Shown in pieces: positions 16,028 to 21,391 of a stretch of 21,391 nt of DNA (position 1 is its first letter; every line of letters begins with the position of its first letter). Made by a program: the position numbers and the translations under genes. The stretch comes from DATJXG01 sp035500455. GTDB lineage: Bacteria > Acidobacteriota > Terriglobia > Terriglobales > Acidobacteriaceae. Under the pieces are notes generated by a model. That model ran no database searches. It was not told the origin of the DNA and saw nothing but the letters and a program-made list of their open reading frames with translations. The stretch is taken from positions 1-21,391 of the forward strand of contig DATJXG010000040.1 of the NCBI GenBank assembly GCA_035500455.1. Reading direction: 5' to 3'.

Positions 16028-16033
16028 CCCCTC
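16028..16033 (-). promoter_or_regulatory. Ribosome-binding site overlapping the upstream DinB stop
   Basis: GAGGGG on the minus strand overlaps the TGA stop (16032-16034) of the upstream DinB gene and stands seven bases before the ATC at 16020. It decides the likely start of the second DinB gene and suggests coupled translation. Confidence 0.55.
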
Positions 16034-16577
16034 AGGCCGCGGACACCGGCTTCAGCGAGAAGTACTTATCCTCCAGAATGCGTCGGTGGTGCAGCTCGTG
16101 GCCGGCGATGATCCACGCCAGTGCACGGACGCTCACCGGATTGTTGGAAGCCACGCCTTTCCGCTCCCACGCCGCTTCATCGAGATTGCGAAATAACGAG
16201 ATCGTCGCCCGCCTCACGGCAATGAACTCCTCCACCAGGTCGCTCAGCGCAAGATGAGCGAAGGGGCCATTGGCGATGTAGGCGTCCTGCTCGAAGCTGG
16301 CGAGAGGCGTGGCGTCAGCCCGTGAGATGCGCAACGCGCGATATGCAAACACGCGTTCCGCATCGCAGATGTGCCCGAGAACCTCCTTCACGCTCCACTT
16401 GCCCGGCGCATAGCGAAGGTTGCCGTCCGGCTCGTCGTGGCCGGAGAGCAGGCACACCATGTCGCGGCGCTGCAGATCGAACGCCCCCAGAATGTCACTG
16501 GCGTTGACCTGAGAGATATAGCGTTCGTAGTAAGAGGCATACTCCCCGGGTTGAGGCTTGGCGGAATAGCTGTTCAT
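16032..16577 (-). CDS. DinB-fold protein (upstream of the pair)
   Basis: A 181-residue DinB/YfiT-like four-helix-bundle protein. Metal-ligand candidates are His69 in KEVLGHICDAERVFAYR and His160/His164 in AGHELHHRRIL, spaced as in the fold. YRYAPGKWSVKEVLGH-type wording and the C-terminal HHRRILEDKY are typical of bacterial DinB_2 members, which are often thiol-dependent enzymes using bacillithiol, mycothiol or glutathione. Which thiol is used cannot be read from the sequence. Start ATG 16577 is the first in frame; the ribosome-binding site (GGAAC) is weak. The stop overlaps the ribosome-binding site of the next DinB gene, so the two form a coupled pair, possibly an old duplication followed by divergence. 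Confidence 0.88.
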   Translation of the reverse strand: MNSYSAKPQPGEYASYYERYISQVNASDILGAFDLQRRDMVCLLSGHDEPDGNLRYAPGKWSVKEVLGHICDAERVFAYRALRISRADATPLASFEQDAYIANGPFAHLALSDLVEEFIAVRRATISLFRNLDEAAWERKGVASNNPVSVRALAWIIAGHELHHRRILEDKYFSLKPVSAA

Positions 16578-16690
16578 AGTATTTAGTTCCGAATAAGGAT
16601 TTAAATCCCGAACCTGATCCTGGAATGATAACGCGGCGGTAGAACCGGCGTCTCGCTCAGTCGTTTCCCCGAGTAGTCAATCCTAGTTTC

Positions 16691-16730
16691 CCTTAGTGTA
16701 CCTTTGTGGCCCTTGGTGTTCTTCGTGTTG
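16691..16730. repeat. Four 10-bp CCTTNGTG tandem units
   Basis: Units CCTTAGTGTA, CCTTTGTGGC, CCTTGGTGTT and CTTCGTGTTG follow each other with an exact 10-bp period. They occupy one helical turn each. The array lies between divergently transcribed DinB and bactofilin genes. Confidence 0.7.
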
Positions 16731-16792
16731 CGCTTCGCCTGCGTCCAGACGCCCCATCGCCCGTGCCTTCTTAGCAGAAGCTCCAGTAAAGC

Positions 16793-16915
16793 CCAGCGAA
16801 CTCGGCGAGGGGGTTTCTCCCCGAACTCGGCGATTAAAGGCTTTGTTGAAGCGCCACAAAAATCCAAGACTAAAAATCGCCGAGGACGCCGAGAGCTTCC
16901 GCCGAGATCGCGGAG
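16793..16915. repeat. Imperfect CTCGGCG hairpin element (copy B)
   Basis: The left arm (about 16793-16838, with CAGCGAACTCGGCG and CGAACTCGGCGATT) and right arm (about 16872-16915, with ATCGCCGAGGACGCCGAG and CCGCCGAGATCGCGG) are imperfect reverse complements. It is related in words and size to copy A at 311-426 but more diverged. Confidence 0.65.
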
Positions 16916-17043
16916 CATATCTGCCGTTGAGCATGCAATTTCTCCAGCGCGACACTTTGGTTCGTCCCCTAAAGTAATGTGTCAGGTAGCTGAAACGTTA
17001 ATGAAAAGGCCAATTTCCACAGTGGGAGCGCGAACCACAGGAG

Positions 17044-17049
17044 TACAAT
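17044..17049 (+). promoter_or_regulatory. Candidate -10 box of the bactofilin gene
   Basis: TACAAT, five of six matches to the consensus, 64 bp before the start codon. No matching -35 box is apparent. Confidence 0.3.
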
Positions 17050-17112
17050 CGCGTTTGGTTACGGAATTGCGAGCGTAGCCTATACCTAACTCCAGGAAAG
17101 GATTTTCGCGTC

Positions 17113-17655
17113 ATGTGGAAACCCACAAATCAACCTATGTCTCCTTCCTCGCGGCCCAATGAGCCCGAGCGTCCTGCGGCACCAGCGCAATCCGCGCCCG
17201 CCAGCGAACCTGCACCGGCGGCGCGTCCGGTTTCCACCACCACCACGCCAGACCAGGCCACCATCGGGAAATCGCTGGTGATCAAGGGCGAAGTCACCGG
17301 GTCGGAATCGCTCTATATCGATGGCCGGGTGGAAGGCTCCATCAATCTGGCTGGCAACCGCGTAACTGTCGGCCGCAATGGCGTGGTTTCAGCCAACGTT
17401 ACGGCGCGGGAAATCGTGGTGCTGGGTAAGGTGCGCGGCAATCTCACGGCCAGCGACCGCGTGGATATTCGCAGCGATGGCTCGCTTACGGGCGACGTAG
17501 TAGCGGCGCGCATCTCCATCGAAGACGGCGCCTACTTCAAGGGCGGCATCGATATCCGCAAGGCCGGGCAAAAGGCCAACGGCGAGGAAGTCAAGAGCAC
17601 TGCGGCAGCGGCCGCAACCTCGTCGGCAGAGAACTCCAATGCGGCGCGCGCTTAG
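17113..17655 (+). CDS. Bactofilin (polymer-forming cytoskeletal protein)
   Basis: A 180-residue bactofilin that assembles nucleotide-free filaments, usually on the inner membrane, to scaffold cell-shape or envelope enzymes. A proline- and alanine-rich disordered tail (1-48) leads into the beta-helical core (about 50-150): TIGKSLVIKGEVTGSESLYI, DGRVEGSINL, REIVVLGKVRGNL, SDRVDIRSDGSLTGDVV, ARISIEDGAYFKGGIDI. An alanine- and serine-rich tail follows. The start at 17113 has AGGAAAGGA about ten bases upstream; an internal ATG at codon 9 is less likely. No peptidoglycan hydrolase partner is adjacent. A short GC hairpin follows the stop. Confidence 0.93.
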   Translation: MWKPTNQPMSPSSRPNEPERPAAPAQSAPASEPAPAARPVSTTTTPDQATIGKSLVIKGEVTGSESLYIDGRVEGSINLAGNRVTVGRNGVVSANVTAREIVVLGKVRGNLTASDRVDIRSDGSLTGDVVAARISIEDGAYFKGGIDIRKAGQKANGEEVKSTAAAAATSSAENSNAARA

Positions 17656-17688
17656 GCCCGCCACGTTGCTTGCAGTTTGACGGCGGGC
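17656..17688 (+). terminator. Possible terminator hairpin after the bactofilin gene
   Basis: A 7-bp stem GCCCGCC / GGCGGGC directly after the stop codon, with a 19-base loop and a weak pyrimidine tail (GCTCTTGCC). Confidence 0.35.
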
Positions 17689-17748
17689 GCTCTTGCCTTG
17701 AGCCCTCGGCACCAGGCCGGGGTTACCAGGGAAGGCCGCCCGCTTTGT

Positions 17749-17774
17749 CTTCGTCGATTACCTTCGTTGATTAC
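17749..17774. repeat. 13-bp tandem duplication at the HAD gene stop
   Basis: CTTCGTCGATTAC and CTTCGTTGATTAC stand head to tail with one mismatch. The second copy supplies the TAA stop of the HAD gene on the reverse strand. Confidence 0.6.
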
Positions 17775-18439
17775 CCCAGGTTCGGCCCGGCGAGATTAAC
17801 CTGCAATTCGCCGGCCCTCGCTTCCACCGAAATGTCCGCGCAGTTCTTTAAAATCCAATCGGCTCCCGCCTGCTGCAGTTCGGCGGGCGGCGAGGTCGTG
17901 GGAAATGCAATCACCTTAGCCCCCGCCGCTTTGCCTGCCCGGATTCCCGCCGGAACATCCTCCACCACCACACAATCTGCCGCGGGAAATCCCAGCCGTT
18001 CGGCGGCCCGCAGGTAGGGCTCAGGATGCGGCTTGCCATTCTGAATGTCGTTTGAAGTGATCAGCAGTTCGGGAATCGGCAGTCCGGCGGTGCGCAGCCG
18101 AACCTCGGCCAGCGGACGCGTGCTCGAGGTCACAATGGTCCAGCGTTCGGATGGAAGGCTCCGCAGCAGTTCCAACGCACCGGGCAGCGGCACCACCCCT
18201 TCCAGGTCTTCCATCTCCGCGCGCTCCACTTCGCGGTTCAGGGCTTGGTGGTCGGCGTGGGGAAGAAAATCCCGTATCGTGGCAATGCTCGGCCGTCCGT
18301 GGGCTTTGGCAACCACTTCATCCGGATCGAATCCATGAGCCACAGCCCAGCGGCGCCACACGCGCGCCACCGCCGGAGTGGAGTTGATCAGCACACCATC
18401 CATGTCAAAGAGGAAGGCGCAGCAGTGGAGTTCAATCAT
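17771..18439 (-). CDS. HAD-superfamily phosphatase (sugar-phosphatase / beta-phosphoglucomutase-like)
   Basis: A 222-residue cytoplasmic HAD hydrolase. Motif I is FLFDMDGVLINS with nucleophile Asp12 and acid/base Asp14. Motif II is TIVTSSTRP near 102-109. Motif III is NGKPHPEPYL with Lys136. Motif IV is VVVEDVPAGIRAG with Glu160 and Asp161. The alpha-helical cap at 17-90 is that of the GPH/PGMB subgroup, which acts on small sugar phosphates or phosphoglycolate. The substrate cannot be fixed from motifs alone. Start ATG 18439 sits right before the motif I strand; no Shine-Dalgarno sequence is seen, and TATTCT seven bases upstream leaves open a leaderless start. A 14-bp palindrome lies 69 bp upstream. 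Confidence 0.92.
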   Translation of the reverse strand: MIELHCCAFLFDMDGVLINSTPAVARVWRRWAVAHGFDPDEVVAKAHGRPSIATIRDFLPHADHQALNREVERAEMEDLEGVVPLPGALELLRSLPSERWTIVTSSTRPLAEVRLRTAGLPIPELLITSNDIQNGKPHPEPYLRAAERLGFPAADCVVVEDVPAGIRAGKAAGAKVIAFPTTSPPAELQQAGADWILKNCADISVEARAGELQVNLAGPNLG

Positions 18440-18473
18440 GAATTTCAGAATAACAGGGCGGGGAAAACCAATT

Positions 18474-18505
18474 GCCGCGGATGGCACAGATTCACACGGA
18501 TTGCC
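18474..18505. repeat. Phrase-like repeat CGCGGATGGCACAGATTCAC type
   Basis: GCCGCGGATGGCACAG followed by ATTCACACGGATTGC. It has no coding potential and is made of two similar GGAT/CACA half-units. It resembles intergenic phrase repeats in the same window in being upstream of a gene start. Confidence 0.4.
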
Positions 18506-18507
18506 TG

Positions 18508-18521
18508 ATCGCAATTGCGAT
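18508..18521. promoter_or_regulatory. Perfect 14-bp palindrome ATCGCAATTGCGAT
   Basis: A complete dyad without spacer, 69 bp upstream of the HAD phosphatase start and between two repeat patches. Size and symmetry fit a dimeric regulator site, but no regulator gene is adjacent. Confidence 0.35.
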
Positions 18522-18524
18522 GGA

Positions 18525-18559
18525 GAGACTGAGAACCGGAAACTGACAACTGCTCACTG
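18525..18559. repeat. Short-period ACTGA array
   Basis: GAGACTGAGAACCGG followed by AAACTGACAACTGCTCACTG. The same ACTGA-word array family, on the opposite strand, occurs at 15345-15399 and 15455-15488 near RNase R. Confidence 0.55.
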
Positions 18560-18698
18560 TTGTTCCAATTCGGCTGGCTTTTTCAAATCATAACGTCTTA
18601 TTCAGAACTGCGGAATCGAATCGAGCGGCGCTCACTTTCGCCGGAGCCCGGCTCGCCGATCGGAGGTCGCTCCCAATCTTCGTTCAGGACGCAGGTTT

Positions 18699-19715
18699 CT
18701 ACGACGCCGCCCGCATCTTCTCCGCCTGCGCCAACTGGTTCGCGGTCTTGGTCAGCACCGAAAGTTTGGCACGCGTGATATCAATCGGTACGTGCCCGAA
18801 ACCGCACTCACTGGTAAGCAGCAGGCGCTCGGGAGGAAAGTAGTCCAGCGCCGGTTTCACCCGTTCTACGATGAGTTCAGGCGTTTCGATCTCATCGCTG
18901 CGCTGGTCAACTACTCCGATCGCCAGGTCGCCCTTGAAGTCCCACAGCGGCCATAAGTCCATCAGGTTGTAGCCCAGCGTGCAGTGCTCCAGCAGCACTT
19001 CCTGAATGTGCGCCTTGCGAAAGGCCGGAGCCAGATCGGTGTACTTGGTGAAGTAAACCCGCTTGCGACGCGGATTCCCGCCGCAGACATGCAGTCCCAC
19101 GCGCACCGGCCCCAGCGAATCGATCAGCTCGTTGAGAATATCCACCGCCCACTCCGACTGCTCCGGCGACTCCGTCCACATGGGCTCGTCAAACTGAATG
19201 TGCTCGCAGCCGGCGGCGATCACTTCCAGCAACTCCTGCCGCAGCACCTCCGCGTAAGCCCGGCACAAGGACTGCTCGTCAGGATACAAATCCGGCCTCT
19301 CGTTCACGCTGAAACGCGTAAGCACATGCGGACCGGTGACCGTCTGCTTCACCGCCACCGACGCAGGCGTTGCCTCGCGCGCCACCTTCCAGTAGTGCGC
19401 CAGATTGAACTGCGGCTCGCGAATCTCGCCGGTCACACGCGCGCACTCAATCGCAAAGCCCGCCGGCCCGAACGACTGCTTGACCATGTTTTCCATCGAA
19501 ACGCCCTGCACGCGCTTCTGGTAGAAGTAGTACATGTTCTCGCGGTAGGCCTCGCCGTCGGTGATCATCTCCAGGCCGAGCCCGGCCTGTTCGCGTGCCG
19601 CCCAGCGGATCAGGTCGTCCACTTCGGCAGGCGTAAGCGTGGGCCGCTTCATGGTGTCAGCCACGGCGGCGGGACGGGGAAAACTTCCGATCACGGTGTT
19701 ACGAAACGGTCGCAT
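18699..19715 (-). CDS. Cobalamin-independent methionine-synthase-like (MetE C-terminal family) methyltransferase
   Basis: A 338-residue TIM-barrel protein of the MetE catalytic-domain family, which moves methyl groups onto thiols at a zinc site. The zinc ligands are recognisable as His209 and Cys211 (GLHVCGG) and Cys304 (LTSECGFGH); Glu239 or Glu243 could be the fourth. The N-terminal family signature VIGSFPRP (8-15) is present, as is EHIQFDEPMW (171-180). It is half the length of full MetE and lacks the N-terminal folate-binding duplicate, so it probably uses another methyl donor or substrate than classical methionine synthesis. The start at 19715 gives MRPFRNTVIGSFPRP; an upstream ATG at 19751 is less likely. 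It overlaps the end of the epimerase gene by 17 bp, so the two are coupled. Confidence 0.88.
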   Translation of the reverse strand: MRPFRNTVIGSFPRPAAVADTMKRPTLTPAEVDDLIRWAAREQAGLGLEMITDGEAYRENMYYFYQKRVQGVSMENMVKQSFGPAGFAIECARVTGEIREPQFNLAHYWKVAREATPASVAVKQTVTGPHVLTRFSVNERPDLYPDEQSLCRAYAEVLRQELLEVIAAGCEHIQFDEPMWTESPEQSEWAVDILNELIDSLGPVRVGLHVCGGNPRRKRVYFTKYTDLAPAFRKAHIQEVLLEHCTLGYNLMDLWPLWDFKGDLAIGVVDQRSDEIETPELIVERVKPALDYFPPERLLLTSECGFGHVPIDITRAKLSVLTKTANQLAQAEKMRAAS

Positions 19716-20712
19716 AAATGGATTGTGACCTGCTGCCTTCAGAAGCAGCAATCAGCGGCAGGCCGGCCTCGGCCCGCGCCTCGTTAATATGAGCCAGAAT
19801 GCCATCCGCCAGCGAGCGCGGCGTGAAGCCTGTCTCTTCGATCATGCGCGTGCCGTCGAGATTGTCCACCAGCGGCGTGTTGGCTTTGCTCTCGTCGAAG
19901 CTGAACTGCGCTTCCGGCAGCCAATGCTGCACCAGGCGCGCAAATTTGCGCGCAGTCACCGAATAACCCGTGGAGTTGTAAGCGAAGTGCGAAAGCTGCG
20001 GCTTCAGCGCCAGCCGCGCCAGTTGTTCGGCGCAGTCTTCCACGTAGACCCAGCAGTCGCGGGCATTTTCCGAGAAGGGTAGTGCGACAGGCCTGCCAAT
20101 CGCCGGCAGCGAAACGAACTGCTCCGCCCAAAGCACCGATCCCCGCTTGCGTCCATGGCCGAAGACCACCGGCGGACGCGCGCACGCCAGGCTGATGCCA
20201 TGTTTCTGCAGGTACTTCTGCGCCATGAACTCGTTGAGCGTCTTCATCACGCCGTAGGTGAAAAAGTGATCGCTGGGCGCGCAGTAGTCGGACTCGGTGA
20301 CCGGCCTGTCGCCGTAGACTTTTTGCGAAGCCCCATACACAGTTTCGCTGCTGGTGAACACCAGCCTCTTCAAGCCATAGTTCACGGCGGCTTCAAACAG
20401 GTTCACCATGCCCAAGACATTCACCCGTACGCCCAAATGAGGGTTCGCCTCAACCTCGGCGCTCATCAGGTAGGCAAGATGAATGGCATGGCTGATATCC
20501 GCATGCTGCCGGAAGACCCGCGCCACATCGCAGAACTCAGAGACGTCACAGGGGACAAAGCTGACCAGTTCCCCGCTCTCCCGTTGCAGTCGCTCGCGCA
20601 CCTGCGGATCCACGCCAGACTCAGCCACCACCACCGGAATGCCCCGCGCCAGAATATTCCTGACCACGCGCCAGCCAATAAATCCCGTCCCACCGGTTAC
20701 CAGGAATTTCAT
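19699..20712 (-). CDS. NAD-dependent epimerase/dehydratase (extended SDR)
   Basis: A 337-residue extended short-chain dehydrogenase/reductase. The nucleotide-binding motif is FLVTGGTGFIG (3-13). The catalytic residues are Ser121/Ser122 region (FTSSETVYG) and Tyr153-x3-Lys157 (YGVMK). ARPPVVFGHGRKRG and the C-terminal lid (RLVQHWLPEAQFSF, TPLVDNLDG) fit the NAD-dependent epimerase/dehydratase family acting on nucleotide sugars or hydroxyacyl-like substrates. The start at 20712 is chosen for GAGGA seven to eight bases upstream and the immediate Rossmann strand; an ATG 15 codons earlier adds no homology. Its 3' end overlaps the MetE-like gene by 17 bp, implying one transcript and a shared pathway that I cannot name. 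Confidence 0.92.
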   Translation of the reverse strand: MKFLVTGGTGFIGWRVVRNILARGIPVVVAESGVDPQVRERLQRESGELVSFVPCDVSEFCDVARVFRQHADISHAIHLAYLMSAEVEANPHLGVRVNVLGMVNLFEAAVNYGLKRLVFTSSETVYGASQKVYGDRPVTESDYCAPSDHFFTYGVMKTLNEFMAQKYLQKHGISLACARPPVVFGHGRKRGSVLWAEQFVSLPAIGRPVALPFSENARDCWVYVEDCAEQLARLALKPQLSHFAYNSTGYSVTARKFARLVQHWLPEAQFSFDESKANTPLVDNLDGTRMIEETGFTPRSLADGILAHINEARAEAGLPLIAASEGSRSQSIYATVS

Positions 20713-20835
20713 ATGAGGTCCTCGACAACCCGCCGCCGGATGCGGAACGGCGACCACTAAGCGAAGGACGAGTATACCGAATTGCGGCCGGTGAATGCGG
20801 GGCGTAATCGTGTCGAACGCAATGCGTGGCTTGGG

Positions 20836-21157
20836 TTACGCGGCGGCATGAGCACGGACTTGCTTAAGTTTTACTTCCGCTTCGGCGCCCAAAAGATCGG
20901 CGTAGAGCAGCAATCGAGCAAAGCTCGGTGTTGAAAGTTTACCGCGCATTAGTTCGCTCACTCGAGGTCGCTGGATTAGCAGGACCCGCTCCAAATCGCG
21001 GGCCCTATAGCCACCCCGTTTTACCAACTGCAGAATCCTTTGGATGTAGCGCTGCCTTTAGTTTGAGTTCGAGGGCTGCCTGCCGATCTAGACCGAGTTC
21101 ATCCGAGACGCTCCCTGTGACTCTGTATTCAACTTCGACGGAGTGCTTGTTTGGCAT
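20836..21157 (-). pseudogene. HigA-like XRE antitoxin with a frameshift
   Basis: The family protein is recovered only by joining two frames. Frame one starts at ATG 21157 (MPNKHSVEVEYRVTGSVSDE to ALELKLKA) with GAGG nine bases upstream, and ends at TAG 21005. Frame two begins right after a TAA at 21058-21060, reads RYIQRILQLVKRGGYRARDL and carries the HTH recognition part IQRPRVSELMRGKLSTPSF, ending at 20836. A single extra base near 21052 would explain it. Joined, the antitoxin has about 106 residues, the usual length. The downstream frame could start alone at TTG 21027 and still give the HTH. It overlaps the toxin stop by 29 bp, in toxin-first order as in HigBA. A sequencing error or programmed shift cannot be excluded. 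Confidence 0.75.
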
Positions 21158-21391
21158 TCTTCTTGTCCTCGCGTTTGGCTTCCAGCACGCGCTTGAGGCG
21201 CGCCTTGGCGGTTTCAATGTCCTTTTGCTCTATGGCGTTGGATCTCTTCTCGAAGCAATGCAGAACCTGGATGGTCTCTGCTCGACGCACATACCGAAGT
21301 CGATACCATACCTTCTTTATGCCCTCGGCAGCGTTGCTCGGCGGTCTCGGCGTTTTAAGGTTTTGCTTTGCTGCGGGCAAAAACCTCACAA
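21129..21391 (-). pseudogene. HigB/Gp49-like toxin with N-terminus replaced by repeat DNA
   Basis: The last about 65 residues match the RelE-fold toxin family that cleaves mRNA on ribosomes: YRLRYVRRAETIQVLHCFEK, then KDIETAKARLKRVLEAKRED, a conserved C-terminal pair of strand and helix. The N-terminal half of the family is missing. In its place the open frame continues into a CTCGGCG repeat (from about 21325) and runs to the window edge. Either the toxin was truncated by repeat insertion, or the repeat was inserted in frame and the true N-terminus lies beyond the edge. Together with the frameshifted antitoxin this looks like a decaying locus. Confidence 0.65.
21325..21391. repeat. CTCGGCG repeat element, partial (copy C)
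   Basis: GCGGTCTCGGCGTTTT at 21341-21356, followed by AAGGTTTTGCTTTGCTG, matches 337-370 of copy A with only a few differences. The second part can fold as AGGTTTT...AAAACCT. It continues beyond the window and is fused to the toxin reading frame. Confidence 0.7.

Larger units (their letters stand above)
16578..17112. other. Repeat-rich gap before the bactofilin gene
   Basis: 535 bp without a credible gene. It contains a four-unit 10-bp tandem array (16691-16730), a CTCGGCG hairpin element (16793-16915) and the bactofilin promoter region near 17044. Open frames here translate the repeats and are not genes. Confidence 0.6.

Noticed and set aside
15385..16257. 290-codon + strand frame over the DinB genes
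   Set aside because: It runs through repeat arrays and antisense to two DinB-fold genes with conserved histidines.
16601..16977. Open frames of 93-105 codons in the gap before the bactofilin gene
   Set aside because: Their translations are the tandem and CTCGGCG repeats read as protein. No coding signal is present outside the repeats.
18984..19787. 267-codon + strand frame over the MetE-like gene
   Set aside because: It is histidine- and arginine-rich shadow translation opposite a gene with clear zinc-site motifs.

Overview
This window looks like chromosomal DNA of an Acidobacteriota member (Terriglobia-like). The evidence is a very large TonB-dependent receptor with an N-terminal carboxypeptidase-regulatory-like domain, a soluble-kinase-plus-PD40-propeller protein, a fused membrane/spermidine-synthase-like protein, two DinB-fold proteins, a bactofilin, high GC and long repeat-filled intergenic gaps. 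That assignment is an inference from gene types, not a database result. No rRNA, tRNA, CRISPR array, transposase or phage gene was seen.

Layout. At 1-227 (-) is the start of a secreted TPR-type protein that runs off the left edge. At 538-5217 a TonB-dependent receptor (-) and a GntR/HutC-type regulator (+) diverge from a 423-bp control region. That region carries three identical palindromes GCTATATAGC, two of which coincide with the -10 boxes of the two promoters. At 5258-6768 (-) are a WYL-type regulator and a 1-Cys peroxiredoxin separated by a strong hairpin. At 7147-9399 (+) is the fused spermidine-synthase-like membrane protein, convergent with the serine/threonine kinase at 9418-12051 (-). 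At 12738-16577 (-) lie RNase R and, upstream of it, two consecutive DinB-fold genes. At 17113-17655 (+) is a bactofilin. At 17771-18439 (-) is a HAD phosphatase, and at 18699-20712 (-) an overlapping pair of a NAD-dependent epimerase and a MetE-like methyltransferase. At 20836-21391 (-) is a damaged HigBA-like toxin-antitoxin locus.

How the parts work together. The receptor/GntR pair reads as a self-contained, ligand-controlled outer-membrane uptake module: the regulator probably represses both itself and the receptor until a small molecule binds its UTRA domain. The epimerase/MetE-like pair is translationally coupled and so probably acts in one pathway. The remaining genes are largely independent housekeeping, stress or signalling functions.

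The most unusual feature is the amount and variety of non-coding repeat material: hairpin elements with CTCGGCG cores, 7-3-7 GC hairpins inside the RNase R reading frame, and several short-period tandem arrays that abut gene starts. Three further anomalies deserve attention: a DinB gene with a good ribosome-binding site but no ATG/GTG/TTG start, a probable leaderless gene, and a toxin-antitoxin locus broken by a frameshift and a repeat.
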